Both the position numbers and the translations under genes were made by a program. The notes below the pieces were generated by a model that saw only the letters and a list, made by a program, of their open reading frames with translations, did no database searches and had not been told where the DNA came from. From assembly GCF_003992015.1 (NCBI RefSeq), contig NZ_RQVK01000002.1:99165-163164 (forward strand): a stretch of 64,000 nt of DNA. The letters run 5' to 3'. The stretch is from Veillonella sp. VA137. Its GTDB lineage: Bacteria > Bacillota > Negativicutes > Veillonellales > Veillonellaceae. Positions 55,007 through 64,000 of this stretch are shown here, piece by piece. The stretch's first letter is position 1. Each line of letters opens with the position of its first letter.

Positions 55007-56247
55007 TTATATTTCTAAATTATCTAAAGCTTTAACAGCCTCTTTTTGTATATCAGGTACTAAGTGTGAATATGTATCTAGGGTTAGTGTAATTGTAGAG
55101 TGCCCTAATCTTTCTTGCACTATTTTAGGGTTTATTTTCTGAGATAGTAAAAGTGTAGCATGTGCATGTCTGAGATCATGAAATGTGATATGCTCTAAGC
55201 CTAGTTGTTTTAATATCGGTATAAAGTATCTAGATTTGAAATTACTGGTCGATAGAATTTTTCCAAAGGTACCTGAGATAACAACTCCATATGAATCAGC
55301 CCACTTATCTCCTAATTCTTTAGCATAGTTAGATTGGAATTCTTTGTAAGTAGTTAATTCACTTTGTAATTCTTGACTGATAGGGATACAACGACGAGAA
55401 GTTTTAGTCTTTGTATCTTGAAATACTTGCCCTTTAGTACCTGTTTGTATTGTTCGCCGTACAGAGATAGTTCCGTGGATTAAATCAACACAGTCCCAGC
55501 ATAGTCCAAATGCTTCACCTAGTCACATTCCTGTGCCTAAGGCAATTTTTGTTGCGATATAGGATGCGTAATAATTAATTCTATAAGGTGAGGATATATT
55601 ATTACTGACTAGTCATTTCATTGTGCTTGTAAGCTGATGAATCTCATCGAGTGATAAGGTATGAATTTCTGTAGTTATTAATCTAGATAGTTTAGTTAAT
55701 TTAATGGGATTTTTTAACAATAAACCGATATTTACTGCATATTCAAATAGTTCTGAAAGATAACGTCTAGTACAACGTATAGTACTGGAAGATATGACAT
55801 GTCCTTTTTTCCTTTCAATGTTCCATTGCCCCAGTTGTTTAGAACTGTTTGTACTTGTTGTGGCGTAATTGCAGTTATTTTTATTTCACCTAAGAGCGGA
55901 AGTATATATAGCCTTAGTGTAGAGTCATATTTTTGAAACGTTTTAGGCTTTACACTGACTTTCTTTACATCTTGTAACCAGTAGCTACAGATGTCTTTTA
56001 GTTTTGTATTTTTAGATGAGAAAATAGAAGTGTTTTGTTGTGTAGCCTCTATCCATTGTTTTCCTAATTTATATACTTCTAATTTTGAGTTTCCTGAGAA
56101 AGCACGGCGGATTAGCTTATTATCCTTGGTAATACTAAATTGGCCTCGCCATTTTTCATGGCTTTGAAAGAATGTACCTTCTCCATTAGATCTCCTTAGA
56201 ATTTTCTTTTGAGACCTGTATAGTTTTCCTTTCTTTGCCTTTAACAA
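55007..56247 (-). pseudogene. tyrosine integrase, inactivated
   Basis: Minus strand. The N-terminal arm- and core-binding regions are open from about 56247 to 55811. A one-base deletion in the run at 55805-55810 shifts the frame; after it the catalytic domain reads on with TGA stops at 55613-55615 and 55523-55525. The second TGA replaces the Arg codon of the conserved GxRLGE motif, the catalytic Arg of box I (CGA to TGA). Box II HDLRHAHATLLL and LGHSTITLTLDTY with the catalytic Tyr remain. It would have catalysed insertion into tRNA-Arg. The start overlaps the relaxase end. Confidence 0.88.
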
Positions 56248-58767
56248 TGGATGGCGTGAAAGTTGATGAAGTAATCTTTTGTTGGAAGCGCTTAGCTTGT
56301 TTGATTAGAGCTTCCTTATTATCAGTAAAAACTTTTACGCTTTTTTTAGCACGGCTTACATCTACATAAATTTTATTACGAGTATTGGAGTTCTTTTGTG
56401 TACTATCATGTACTATTAGAGCATTATCAACAGTAATACCTTGTGTCTTGAATGTAGTAATTGTATATCCATAATCAAAATGTTTATACTCTCTTGTATC
56501 AAATATAACATTTTGATTTGTGTTGGTTTGTACGGTAACTTTAGGTCCATTGATATTTATGATTTTACCAAGTTGGCCATTTTTAATTCCTACTGTTTCG
56601 CCGTTAGTATCTTTGAGTTTATAGTTATTTTTAGTGAAAATTACTTTTTCACCAATAGCATAAGGATTAGAAGTTTCTATACCATACTGATTTACGCTAG
56701 TTAGTAAACATTCATTTTTTAGGGTGCCTTTCGCTACAAGTCTGTTATGAATTTCTGTATTGAGTTCATTGCGATCATTATTACGAACTACTAAAATAGC
56801 GCTTTTATCTTGTTACTCAATTGTGTAATTACAGTATTCATGAATTACAGAATTTAAGCGATATTGTCGTTGAGGGATTTCCTTAATACTATCATCAATA
56901 TAAGATAGTGGTGATTGTTTTTCTATATTATCAAATTTGCCAGATAAAGCCTCTACTGTTTTTCTAAGATTAGAACCTTCCTCTTGTCGATTGATTTCTC
57001 TCATTCGAGCAGAGGAACTGTTCATTATCATTTTTAGTCATCCTATCAAATGCATTACCTGTACCAATTGGAAGTAATTGGTTTGAGTCGCCAAGAAAGA
57101 CTACTTTAGCATTTTTTTTCAGAGGCTTTTAGAATATTACTTAGTAGGTGATCTGTTAACATGGAGCTTTCATCTACTATCTAGACTTCTGGTATTTCTG
57201 CTTTCTTTACAGATGAAAAATCCCAGGAGTTATGAAGCGTAGTGGGTGATAGGTGGTTTAGATATTTATGAATGGTTTGAGATGAAATTGCTGCTTATAG
57301 CTCCATGGCCTCGGCTGCTTTTCCCGTAAATGCCATACCTATTACATTAACTCCTTGAGACTCGTATAGTAATTTAGCTTGTTCAAGCATAGTTGTTTTA
57401 CCAGAACCTGCTATACCTTCTACTGCAATATATTTGTTAGAAGATGATAACATTGAATTAATAGCTTCTTTTTGTCCTTTTGAAAACTCCCAACCTTGAG
57501 CTAGCTTGAGATTATTGGAAAGTATATCAATTTTTGAGTTGGCATCATTCGAATATAAAGTACTATAATTTTCAATTTGGGGATTTAAAAGTAGCGAATC
57601 TATATATTTGGCACGAACCAAGTTTTTGGGAGTTGTAAAATATATCTCATTATTTAGTTGATGAAACTTAACTTGTATTAAAGTACTTTGTAAATGGTGT
57701 TCAAATATACTTTCAAATTCTGATACAGTTACGCCAAGCATTATACCTTGTTTATAGACTTCAATCATTAAGTCTGACTTAGAAAATGCATAGGACTTTT
57801 CTTGTAGTTGGTCAATGGATTTTTTTTAGATATTATTGATTTTTAAAAGTCTTGATGCATCCTTATTATGTGTAGATTTATTTATTACAAAACCGCCTAA
57901 ATTATCAATAGATTTACGCCATTCCTGCTCTAAAGTTGCAATATCTTCTGGTGGCTTTGGTCTCCATGATACCAGACCTGCAGCGTGTGCACCATTCCAT
58001 GTATTAGAAAAGCCTTGATTGGCTTGATAATTCTGAATTTGATGTTTTCTTTTTGAAAAATAATCGATTAGAGTATCATTTATACCTTCAATTTCAAAAT
58101 ATATATTTTTTTGATCTTTGCTCATGGATTTCCGAAGGGGAATCCTTTTTTTCTTGTAAGGCTTTAGATAATTCATTGTCATACATTAAAGAGAAAAGGT
58201 ATTGGTTTGAGTGAATAAATCGGTCCTCAATCGTCATAATTTTGCCGTTTATTATTGTTTTTCTAAAAAGTAAGCAATGGGTATGTAATTGTGGATCTTG
58301 TTCTCTAGATACCCTATGTTGCAAATACGTAAATAAAGTATTTTTAGTTTTTATATTTTCTGTTCGATTATCTTTATTTGTGTGCTCGCGCCATACTACA
58401 TAATTAGATTCAACGAAAGTTAAGACATTTTTAACCGCTTGATTATGTGCATCTAGAAGATCATATTTTAATGCAGGATTTAACATTGCAATTGAGATAG
58501 ATTTTGGTGGAGAGAAGGTTAAATCTATTGCCAATTTTTTGCATCGGGAGTCAATTCGTCTTTTAATATATTTACTTTTTGTTCGTAATTATCTTGAGAT
58601 AAAGGTGTTATAGTACTTTTATATGGATTCGAAATATCATCTCCTATAGGAGATAACAATCCATTACCAAACCAAAAGTCCTCTTGTGTAATTGTGCGAC
58701 TATAATAATCATCTTTGTTATAGTATTGTCCTGCTTGTATGGTAGACACATTAAATGTTGTAACCAT
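56186..58767 (-). pseudogene. MobF relaxase-helicase (TrwC/TraI type), inactivated
   Basis: Minus strand, about 860 codons if repaired. The start MVTTFNVSTIQAGQYY and DDYY hold the tyrosines of a TrwC relaxase; DPQLHTHCLLF is the metal-binding histidine motif; GIAGSGKTTM is the Walker A of a RecD-like helicase; the end TITTFKTQGITVDNALIV is the helicase C-domain. Lesions: frameshifts at homopolymers 58535-58540, 58146-58152 and 57112-57119, one more near 57040, and stops at 57826 (TAA), 57295 (TAA), 57181 (TAG) and 56813 (TAA). It nicked the element at oriT and unwound the strand. It follows traD by 7 bases. Confidence 0.87.
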
Positions 58768-58773
58768 AATAGA

Positions 58774-60758
58774 TTATTCTCCTTTTTTATATTTGTTAAT
58801 TAAATCTTCTCCATAACGATGCTCTTTATATTCATTAAACTTTATTCTACGGGGGTGCATATTTGGCTTAAATCAATTTACTGTTTTTCTATTAATAGGA
58901 TCAAAATGTTTTATATTGTTTTTTTTATTAAAGAACAATTGAGGAATTACTAAATTAAAAGGATTAAAACCTAATATCTTTCCGTATCCTTTAAATGGTG
59001 GTAGCGACTGTAATTGACTTGGAAGAATAAGTGATTTAGTTGTTGTATCTTGGCAAATTGAGGGGATAGGACTACCGTTTTGAGGTAGTTGAATTGATTT
59101 TTTGTATTCAATAATTTTCTCTACACCAAAGTTATCTGCTAGTTCTTTTGCAGTAGCTGCATCGTTAATCCGTAATACTATTTGCGTGCCAAAGTTATTT
59201 AAGAATGATTGCATTACTTGTGGCCCATATTTTCCCCTTAATAAACCTGAATCTTGTGTTAAAGCAAGAATACTTATGCCATAACTTCTACCTTTTGTAA
59301 TTAAATCAGGTAGTAATTGAATTTTGCTGATCCTACCAATTTCATCAATAATAAAATACAGTCTGCAGTTTTGGCTTTCAGGTAAAGTGAGTGCTTGGTT
59401 AATCATAATATCCATGACTAGTGATAATAATGGAGCCATGATTCGTTGGCGGTTAGCAGAAACTAATAAATATAAGTTTGGTATGGTACCATTTGTTCGT
59501 TGATACTCCTCTCTAATGTATTGTTTAAAGGAAAATGCAACATTATTATCGGTTGAATCTTTTAAGTGCATGAAAGGCTTTAGACCGCTTGCAAGAGTTG
59601 CAAATATAGAGGCAAAGGTATTATCTGGAGCATTTAAGTACTGCTTAGATGTTATTAATGTTGGTGGTAGGGAGTTAATGGCTTCTGTTAGATCTTCTGC
59701 AGGCTGTTTAAAAAAATTCTACAATGTCTTGGTTCGTTTTGCACGCTTGTAAATCAAGATGCTTTAAACCATCTGCAAATATAGCTCCCGCAGCTAATCC
59801 CCAGAATGGATCTTTTTCATCTTCTTGCTCAAATAGAATAGAGGCGAAGGTGTCGTAATCTGAAATATCATCAATATCGTTAAAGATTGACCAACTAATA
59901 CTACGTTTATCAAAGGGACAAAAATATAGTCATCGGATTTTGCAAATTTTCCTACGAATTCAGGTTTTACATCCGTAATAATATAATGACGCTTATCATT
60001 ATATTTTTTGCTATATGTATTAATTTGATTAAGAAATTGACTGAGCAATACAGATTTACCAGAGCCACTAGCACCAAAGACAAGAATATGTTTACATTCG
60101 GTATCAGTAGGGATGTTTATATTTCCAATTGATAAAACATGAGGTTTATTTTTGTATATAAACTCATTTGCTTTTGAGATAATAATTGCATACCACGCTT
60201 GTGGAGTGCTTTTTTTGATATAGATGTGTCTTTTAAATATTTACTATAATTCCAATATAGAGATATCCCTAAACTTAATAACAGAGTTATGAGCCAGTAT
60301 TTTTTGTAAATTTCCTTCAAGATATAAAGCTGATTATTGGTTAAATGGTCGATTACATCTTTATAATTTTTGAATGGGATTCTATTGTTAGGATCTACCT
60401 CAAAGTCAAATGTATGACTTGCAATAAATTGACCTATTTGAGTTTTATAAGTATCCGGTTTTATAGGATTAATATAATTTAACGCGACTTCTTTTGTTAC
60501 ATAAATATTTTGAGTGGATATGATATTTTCTGCCTGATAGAGAAAGCTACAAAATAGCCCTCCAGATGCAAGCGTTTGAAGGAGTAATACACCAATTGAT
60601 ATATTTCTTAGATACTTTTTCCATATGGCTAATGTAATCTTTCCTCTTTTTAGTTTTTTAAAAGCAATATTGTTGTTAATATTCGTTATGGTACTAGTCC
60701 TTTCTGTAAATTGTAGAGCAGATTTTTTCAAACTTATCCTTGGCACTGTATAATTCAT
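58774..60758 (-). pseudogene. TraD/VirD4-like coupling protein, inactivated
   Basis: Minus strand. Two N-terminal transmembrane helices (near 60590 and 60290) are followed by Walker A GASGSGKSVLLSQF and Walker B region FIIDEIGR, then ALTQDSGLL and the RIND segment typical of TraD/TrwB-type ATPases. Three single-base homopolymer changes (60210-60216, 59920-59924, 59710-59716) break the frame. A TGA at 58873-58875 may be a fourth lesion, since the frame otherwise continues to a TAA at 58774. It would couple relaxosome to mating pore. Confidence 0.85.
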
Positions 60759-60990
60759 ATAGCCCTTTAAAAAGGCTTAATGTTAAAACTTCAATTCGAT
60801 CTAGAGTTTGATTTAAAGAATTATAGGAATCTGAATCTATACCAGCGCTTTGTTGAAAGTGCAGGTCAATTAGATTTGTGATATAACTCGATATACTTTT
60901 ATTCTCTAAAGCTGCAATATTTTTAATTTGTCGTTTTAATTGTGAGGTGCAATAGATTTTAATAGATTTATTTAGGTCTGTATTTGCCAT
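60694..60990 (-). CDS. ribbon-helix-helix type relaxosome accessory protein
   Basis: 98 residues on the minus strand. The start SIKIYCTSQLKRQIKNIAALENKSISSYITNLID has the beta strand-helix-helix pattern of RHH DNA-binding proteins such as TraM/MobC accessory factors, with a predicted helical tail. It overlaps traD by 65 bases and would bind oriT or repress the operon. The frame is intact, unlike its neighbours downstream. Confidence 0.65.
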   Translation of the reverse strand: MANTDLNKSIKIYCTSQLKRQIKNIAALENKSISSYITNLIDLHFQQSAGIDSDSYNSLNQTLDRIEVLTLSLFKGLYELYSAKDKFEKICSTIYRKD

Positions 60991-61185
60991 AAAGGTCTCC
61001 TTTGAGTTTTAGAGGTGAATAGTAGAGTAGATAGTCCTAATCTACTTCATACACCATACGCACTGCATGCGAAGGTATATATTATTGATAGTGGTAGATT
61101 TTTTTCTGTGTTATTAATAGGAATGTTGATATATACCTAGTTTTTTACATTAATGTAGAAATGAATTTGTTATCTTTGTAATAAA

Positions 61186-61225
61186 AAAAGAGACACTAAA
61201 GACTCGTATTTTAGCCTCTAGCGCC
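61186..61225 (-). terminator. terminator-like hairpin, minus strand
   Basis: On the minus strand GAGGCTAAA pairs imperfectly with TTTAGTGTCTC, followed by seven Ts. It would end transcripts of the xis-like gene and small ORF. The remaining stretch up to the RHH gene (60991-61185) shows no clear feature. Confidence 0.55.
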
Positions 61226-61382
61226 TCTCGCTGCATAGATTTAAAGTGGTATCTAATTTGTGTTTTGCTCTAAAGCTTGTTCGATCCCGAACATATTTAA
61301 TTTTGCCATTAGGGAGTCCAATAGGAAAACATTTACGTTTTTGTTGAGAATAATTTGAATTAATTTGCATACAATGTGACAT
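61218..61382 (-). CDS. small 54-residue basic protein
   Basis: A complete ATG-to-TAG frame on the minus strand, starting 3 bases after the xis-like stop. The ribosome binding site AAGGATG overlaps it. The protein is Lys/Arg/Gln-rich (QQKRKCFP, YVRDRTSFRAK) with three Cys and no known motif. Its tight spacing suggests co-transcription with the xis-like gene. It may be a small DNA-binding or recombination accessory factor, but I cannot name it. Confidence 0.45.
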   Translation of the reverse strand: MSHCMQINSNYSQQKRKCFPIGLPNGKIKYVRDRTSFRAKHKLDTTLNLCSERR

Positions 61383-61384
61383 CC

Positions 61385-61573
61385 TTATTGAATATTAAAA
61401 TTAGCTTTGCAATACTCGTCTAAAGCATTTTCTGGGATTAGTATTTTATGACCTATATGAATGCAATTTAAGTTTTTAGTTTTAATTAGATTGTAAATAT
61501 AACTCATACTTACATTTTTTGCAAAGTATTCCTCAGCAGCTTCGCGTACAGTGTAGAGTTTCATTCTGATCAC
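61385..61573 (-). CDS. excisionase-like helix-turn-helix protein
   Basis: 62 residues on the minus strand. MKLYTVREAAEEYFAKNV followed by SYIYNLIKTKNLNCIHIG and KILIPENALDEY match the excisionase/MerR-like HTH domain (HTH_17) used by Xis factors of integrative elements. AGGTGATC lies before the start; ATG 61573 or the internal ATG at 61564 are both possible. It would bend the attachment site to favour excision. Confidence 0.78.
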   Translation of the reverse strand: MIRMKLYTVREAAEEYFAKNVSMSYIYNLIKTKNLNCIHIGHKILIPENALDEYCKANFNIQ

Positions 61574-61757
61574 CTCTCATTGTGTAAAAATAAATAATTC
61601 TATATAATTAAATAATAGGAAATTTAACCATTATAATTGCTCTTAAATGGTAAATATATTTCCTTTTAGTTAATAAATTAACCAAAAGGAAATTTTTATA
61701 AGTTAATTATATTATATGAAATAAAAAAACAATAGAAAATAAATGAAAGGGTATTTT

Positions 61758-62597
61758 ATGGGATTTTTTGACTCTTTGATGAATGTTCATATTACAGATA
61801 TGTCTATTAAGAGTGAATTTTCTAATAGATTAGAAATATTAATTCGAGAGTTTGGCCTACAGAAAAAGCAGCTTGCTAAAGAATTAGGAGTATCGGCTGT
61901 TGCAATCACGAAATATGCAAAGGGTCTCTCCATGCCTTCTTTTGAAATTGTATCTGCTATTGCTGATTACTTTAATGTAACTGTAGATTTTCTTTTGGGA
62001 AGAACAGCAATTCCTTTTTTAGAAAAAGATTTTGTATATTTCTGTCCTATAGGGAAGGTTAATTATAGTTTTTATATATATAATAAGGAACAAGAGAAAG
62101 AGAAACTTGAAGGGACTTTGGAGTATGTTTTTGGTCTAACTGTTTGGAATATGGATTTGCCTAAAGATGAAGTATTCTTAAATCAATTTTTATGCTTTAA
62201 ATTTTTAAAAGAAGAAAGTAATCAACGCTTATATGAAGCTCTTTTCTTAACGGATGAGTTGAATGTTAGAGAATTTTTATTTGCGATGGAAACAGCAGTT
62301 GGGCTTCCCTTTATGAATGATTATGCTGGTCCGATGGCAATGGATTCTCAGTATCTTGCTAACTTATTGATTTGGAATGAGGATAGTATTAAGCCACCAA
62401 TAGGTAGCATACCATTTAAAAAACCACAATATCTAGCGACTTTATCGAAACCAATATCCAATGAAAAAGTTCGTTTAAATTATATGTCAACAAGTGGAGC
62501 CATGCCCCATATGACTACGTGGCTAGCTATGAGTGAGGATGAGCGAAGAGACTTGTTAATGAGACGATTAAGGCGCATTAAACGTAATTACAACTAA
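61758..62597 (+). CDS. XRE-family regulator with a long unknown C-terminal domain
   Basis: 279 residues from ATG 61758, preferred over 61743 because GAAAGGG lies seven bases before it. The HTH_3 domain is at about 18-75 (KKQLAKELGVSAVAITKYAKG, then DYFNVTVDFLLGRT). The C-terminal 200 residues are not recognised. It is divergent from the xis-like gene, with a 180-base AT-rich promoter region between, so it probably represses the element's early genes and perhaps the HEPN gene downstream. Confidence 0.75.
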   Translation: MGFFDSLMNVHITDMSIKSEFSNRLEILIREFGLQKKQLAKELGVSAVAITKYAKGLSMPSFEIVSAIADYFNVTVDFLLGRTAIPFLEKDFVYFCPIGKVNYSFYIYNKEQEKEKLEGTLEYVFGLTVWNMDLPKDEVFLNQFLCFKFLKEESNQRLYEALFLTDELNVREFLFAMETAVGLPFMNDYAGPMAMDSQYLANLLIWNEDSIKPPIGSIPFKKPQYLATLSKPISNEKVRLNYMSTSGAMPHMTTWLAMSEDERRDLLMRRLRRIKRNYN

Positions 62598-62683
62598 TTT
62601 ATAATAATAATTCTTATAATTACCTTTTTACTAGAATAAAAAGGTTTGTTAATTTGGTGGTATTAAATAAAATAGGGTTGAAT

Positions 62684-64000
62684 ATGGCTAAATGTATTTT
62701 TGGCATTATAAATATAAAGAGTATTGAACTTTCTTGTTCGTTTATGGTAGAAGATTTTGTTGTTACATTAATTCCGAAACAAGATCAAGCTAGTAAACGT
62801 AAGTTACGTCAATGGGCAGAACAAGTATATGAGAACGATAGAATTGAATGGCTTTCGGGAATAACATCAGATAATAAAGTTATACATATTGCTCGTCGAT
62901 TAAGGGGCGGCTATAGGTTTGGAACTGGAATAGATATAGGGGCTATTAATTTTTTTACTACAGTAGTTATAGAATATATTGATTCTTCTTGTAATAAACA
63001 TAATGGTTTTTATGGTATAGAATTTATAGGTGGAGACATAAATTTAGTATATCCGCCAGATAAAGCGATTGACTATACTAGTGAGCCTTATGGTATACAA
63101 TATACAGATTCTAATACTTATACTAAGAAATATGATATTGAGTTAAATGAAGATAAATTTAGACTAATTAAAACAATAGATGTACATTATGTTATGCTTT
63201 TAGGGAAGATAGTTGACTTGTCTAAAAATATTAAATCTAAGCTTAGAATTGAATTTGATCAAGAAAAGCCATTTGATGACTTATTAAAGTATTATGGTTA
63301 TATTCGAAATTTAATAACTTTTTTAACTCGTATATCTAATAATATTTTTGCGGTTAAATTATTAACAAAGGATAGTGTTAATGGCAAGCCATATTATAAA
63401 GATTTTGCAAATGTTAGGCTTTATAGTGATTTTGCAGCTATGAATTCAGATATCTTAACAATCCAAGACGTATTGAAGTTGGATAATATAGGTGATGGAA
63501 TAGTAGAGCTATTTAAATTGTTAAATAATGATGATGAAATGCCTAATTTACTTTTTTTGCCTGATAATTTAAAGGAGCGAGAGTTTATCAAGTATACTCA
63601 AATCGTTGATATTTGTTCTGCAATTGAAACCGAGTATAAACTAGGAGGGTGTAAGCAAAAAGAGAATAAAGATTTGAAAATAAAATCCAGAAATTTAGCT
63701 AAACAAATAAATACATTCGTTGATTCGGTTGATACTGACGATTTATTAAAAGAAAAGGCTAGAAATATTATTGGAGCTACGTTAAAAAATTATAGTCCAT
63801 CACTTAGAGAGAAAATCAAAGCATTATATGATTTACATAAAGATGGATTAGAACTTGTTATTAAAAATCACCATTGGATTCCTAATTTTACAGATGAGAT
63901 ATTTTATAAACATATTAAGCAATTTATTGAAATGAGAAATAGAACTGCACATCAGAAGATGAATTGGAACGGGGGAGAAGCTATCTATACTCATATTATG
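62684..64000 (+). CDS. ApeA-like HEPN protein, 3'-truncated by the window
   Basis: 439 codons are open from ATG 62684 to the window edge. The N-terminal 260 residues are a beta-rich region with GFYGIEFIGGDINLVYPPDK; the C-terminus is helical and holds RNRTAH (residues 418-423), an RNxxxH HEPN nuclease motif. The layout resembles ApeA (N-terminal ApeA domain then HEPN), an anti-phage abortive protein, though the match is by pattern. A TTG at 62678 is an alternative start. It lies just after the XRE gene in the element, a usual cargo position. Its end and any partner gene are unseen. Confidence 0.6.
   Translation, partial: MAKCIFGIINIKSIELSCSFMVEDFVVTLIPKQDQASKRKLRQWAEQVYENDRIEWLSGITSDNKVIHIARRLRGGYRFGTGIDIGAINFFTTVVIEYIDSSCNKHNGFYGIEFIGGDINLVYPPDKAIDYTSEPYGIQYTDSNTYTKKYDIELNEDKFRLIKTIDVHYVMLLGKIVDLSKNIKSKLRIEFDQEKPFDDLLKYYGYIRNLITFLTRISNNIFAVKLLTKDSVNGKPYYKDFANVRLYSDFAAMNSDILTIQDVLKLDNIGDGIVELFKLLNNDDEMPNLLFLPDNLKEREFIKYTQIVDICSAIETEYKLGGCKQKENKDLKIKSRNLAKQINTFVDSVDTDDLLKEKARNIIGATLKNYSPSLREKIKALYDLHKDGLELVIKNHHWIPNFTDEIFYKHIKQFIEMRNRTAHQKMNWNGGEAIYTHIM

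Larger units (their letters stand above)
53635..64000. mobile_element. decayed integrative mobilisable/conjugative element
   Basis: From the tRNA-Arg end the sequence turns markedly AT-rich and gene content changes: PIN/zinc-ribbon gene, then on the minus strand integrase, MobF relaxase-helicase, TraD-like coupling protein, an RHH protein, a small ORF and an xis-like gene, then an XRE regulator and an HEPN gene on the plus strand. The three large mobility genes are broken. No mating-pore genes are seen, so it may be mobilisable rather than self-transmissible, unless they lie past 64000. Confidence 0.75.

Noticed and set aside
55007..58767. Stop codon reassignment (TGA read as an amino acid) in the mobile element
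   Set aside because: The interruptions include TAA and TAG as well as TGA, and frameshifts occur too; decay explains all of them.

Overview
The window is a low-GC Firmicute chromosome segment, most likely Veillonella or a close Negativicutes relative. That is an inference from gene content and order: an N-terminally extended L27 with its Prp protease, the alaS-ireB-ruvX-DUF1292-mltG-trmR-trhP order, HydG and ThiH, and a full mreBCD-mrdA-rodA operon. I ran no database search; family names come from motif recognition.

Layout. 1-399 is the tail of an MFS exporter. 693-1821 is the L21-Prp-L27 operon with its promoter, leader and terminator. 2161-5249 holds hydG and guaA. 5488-8176 is a three-gene envelope island (serine hydrolase lipoprotein, zinc-ribbon membrane protein, LppM-like lipoprotein) lying between two nearly identical terminators. 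8369-13832 is the cell-elongation operon, followed by a radical-SAM/DUF2344/RNase G operon (13870-17842) and mntP. 18573-19030 is a tandem noncoding repeat with diverged relatives near 23190 and 37906. 19086-24860 carries tRNA-Ser, a TRIC-type channel, a DUF4127 protein, an acyltransferase, D-amino acid transaminase and a small membrane protein. 25043-27718 is the metNIQ methionine transporter. 27819-33838 is a run of small operons (TrpR-like repressor, TSUP exporter, SDR, DUF697-like protein with an amphipathic tail, YkvA, thioesterase, glutamate racemase, CofE-like ligase). 33905-37899 is the thiSFGH-thiE operon behind a TPP riboswitch. 38082-41482 has a glycosyltransferase, an NlpC/P60 hydrolase and a ZnuCB-like transporter. 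41699-53003 is the alaS to trhP neighbourhood, in which two paralogous SMI1/KNR4 plus DUF4261 proteins bracket mltG-trmR-trhP-DUF4911. A tRNA cluster (Pro, Gly, Arg) follows.

From 53635 to the window end an AT-rich integrative element abuts the 3' end of tRNA-Arg. Its integrase, MobF relaxase-helicase and TraD-like coupling protein are all broken by homopolymer frameshifts and nonsense codons. Its regulators (xis-like, RHH, XRE) and two candidate defence or toxin genes (a PIN/zinc-ribbon protein and an ApeA-like HEPN protein cut by the window edge) are open. It looks like a mobility module in decay that keeps its cargo.

The most interesting points are the paired SUKH/DUF4261 immunity-like proteins with no visible toxin, the decayed element with intact nuclease-type cargo, the modular noncoding repeat family, the terminator-bracketed envelope island, and a divergent ThiE.
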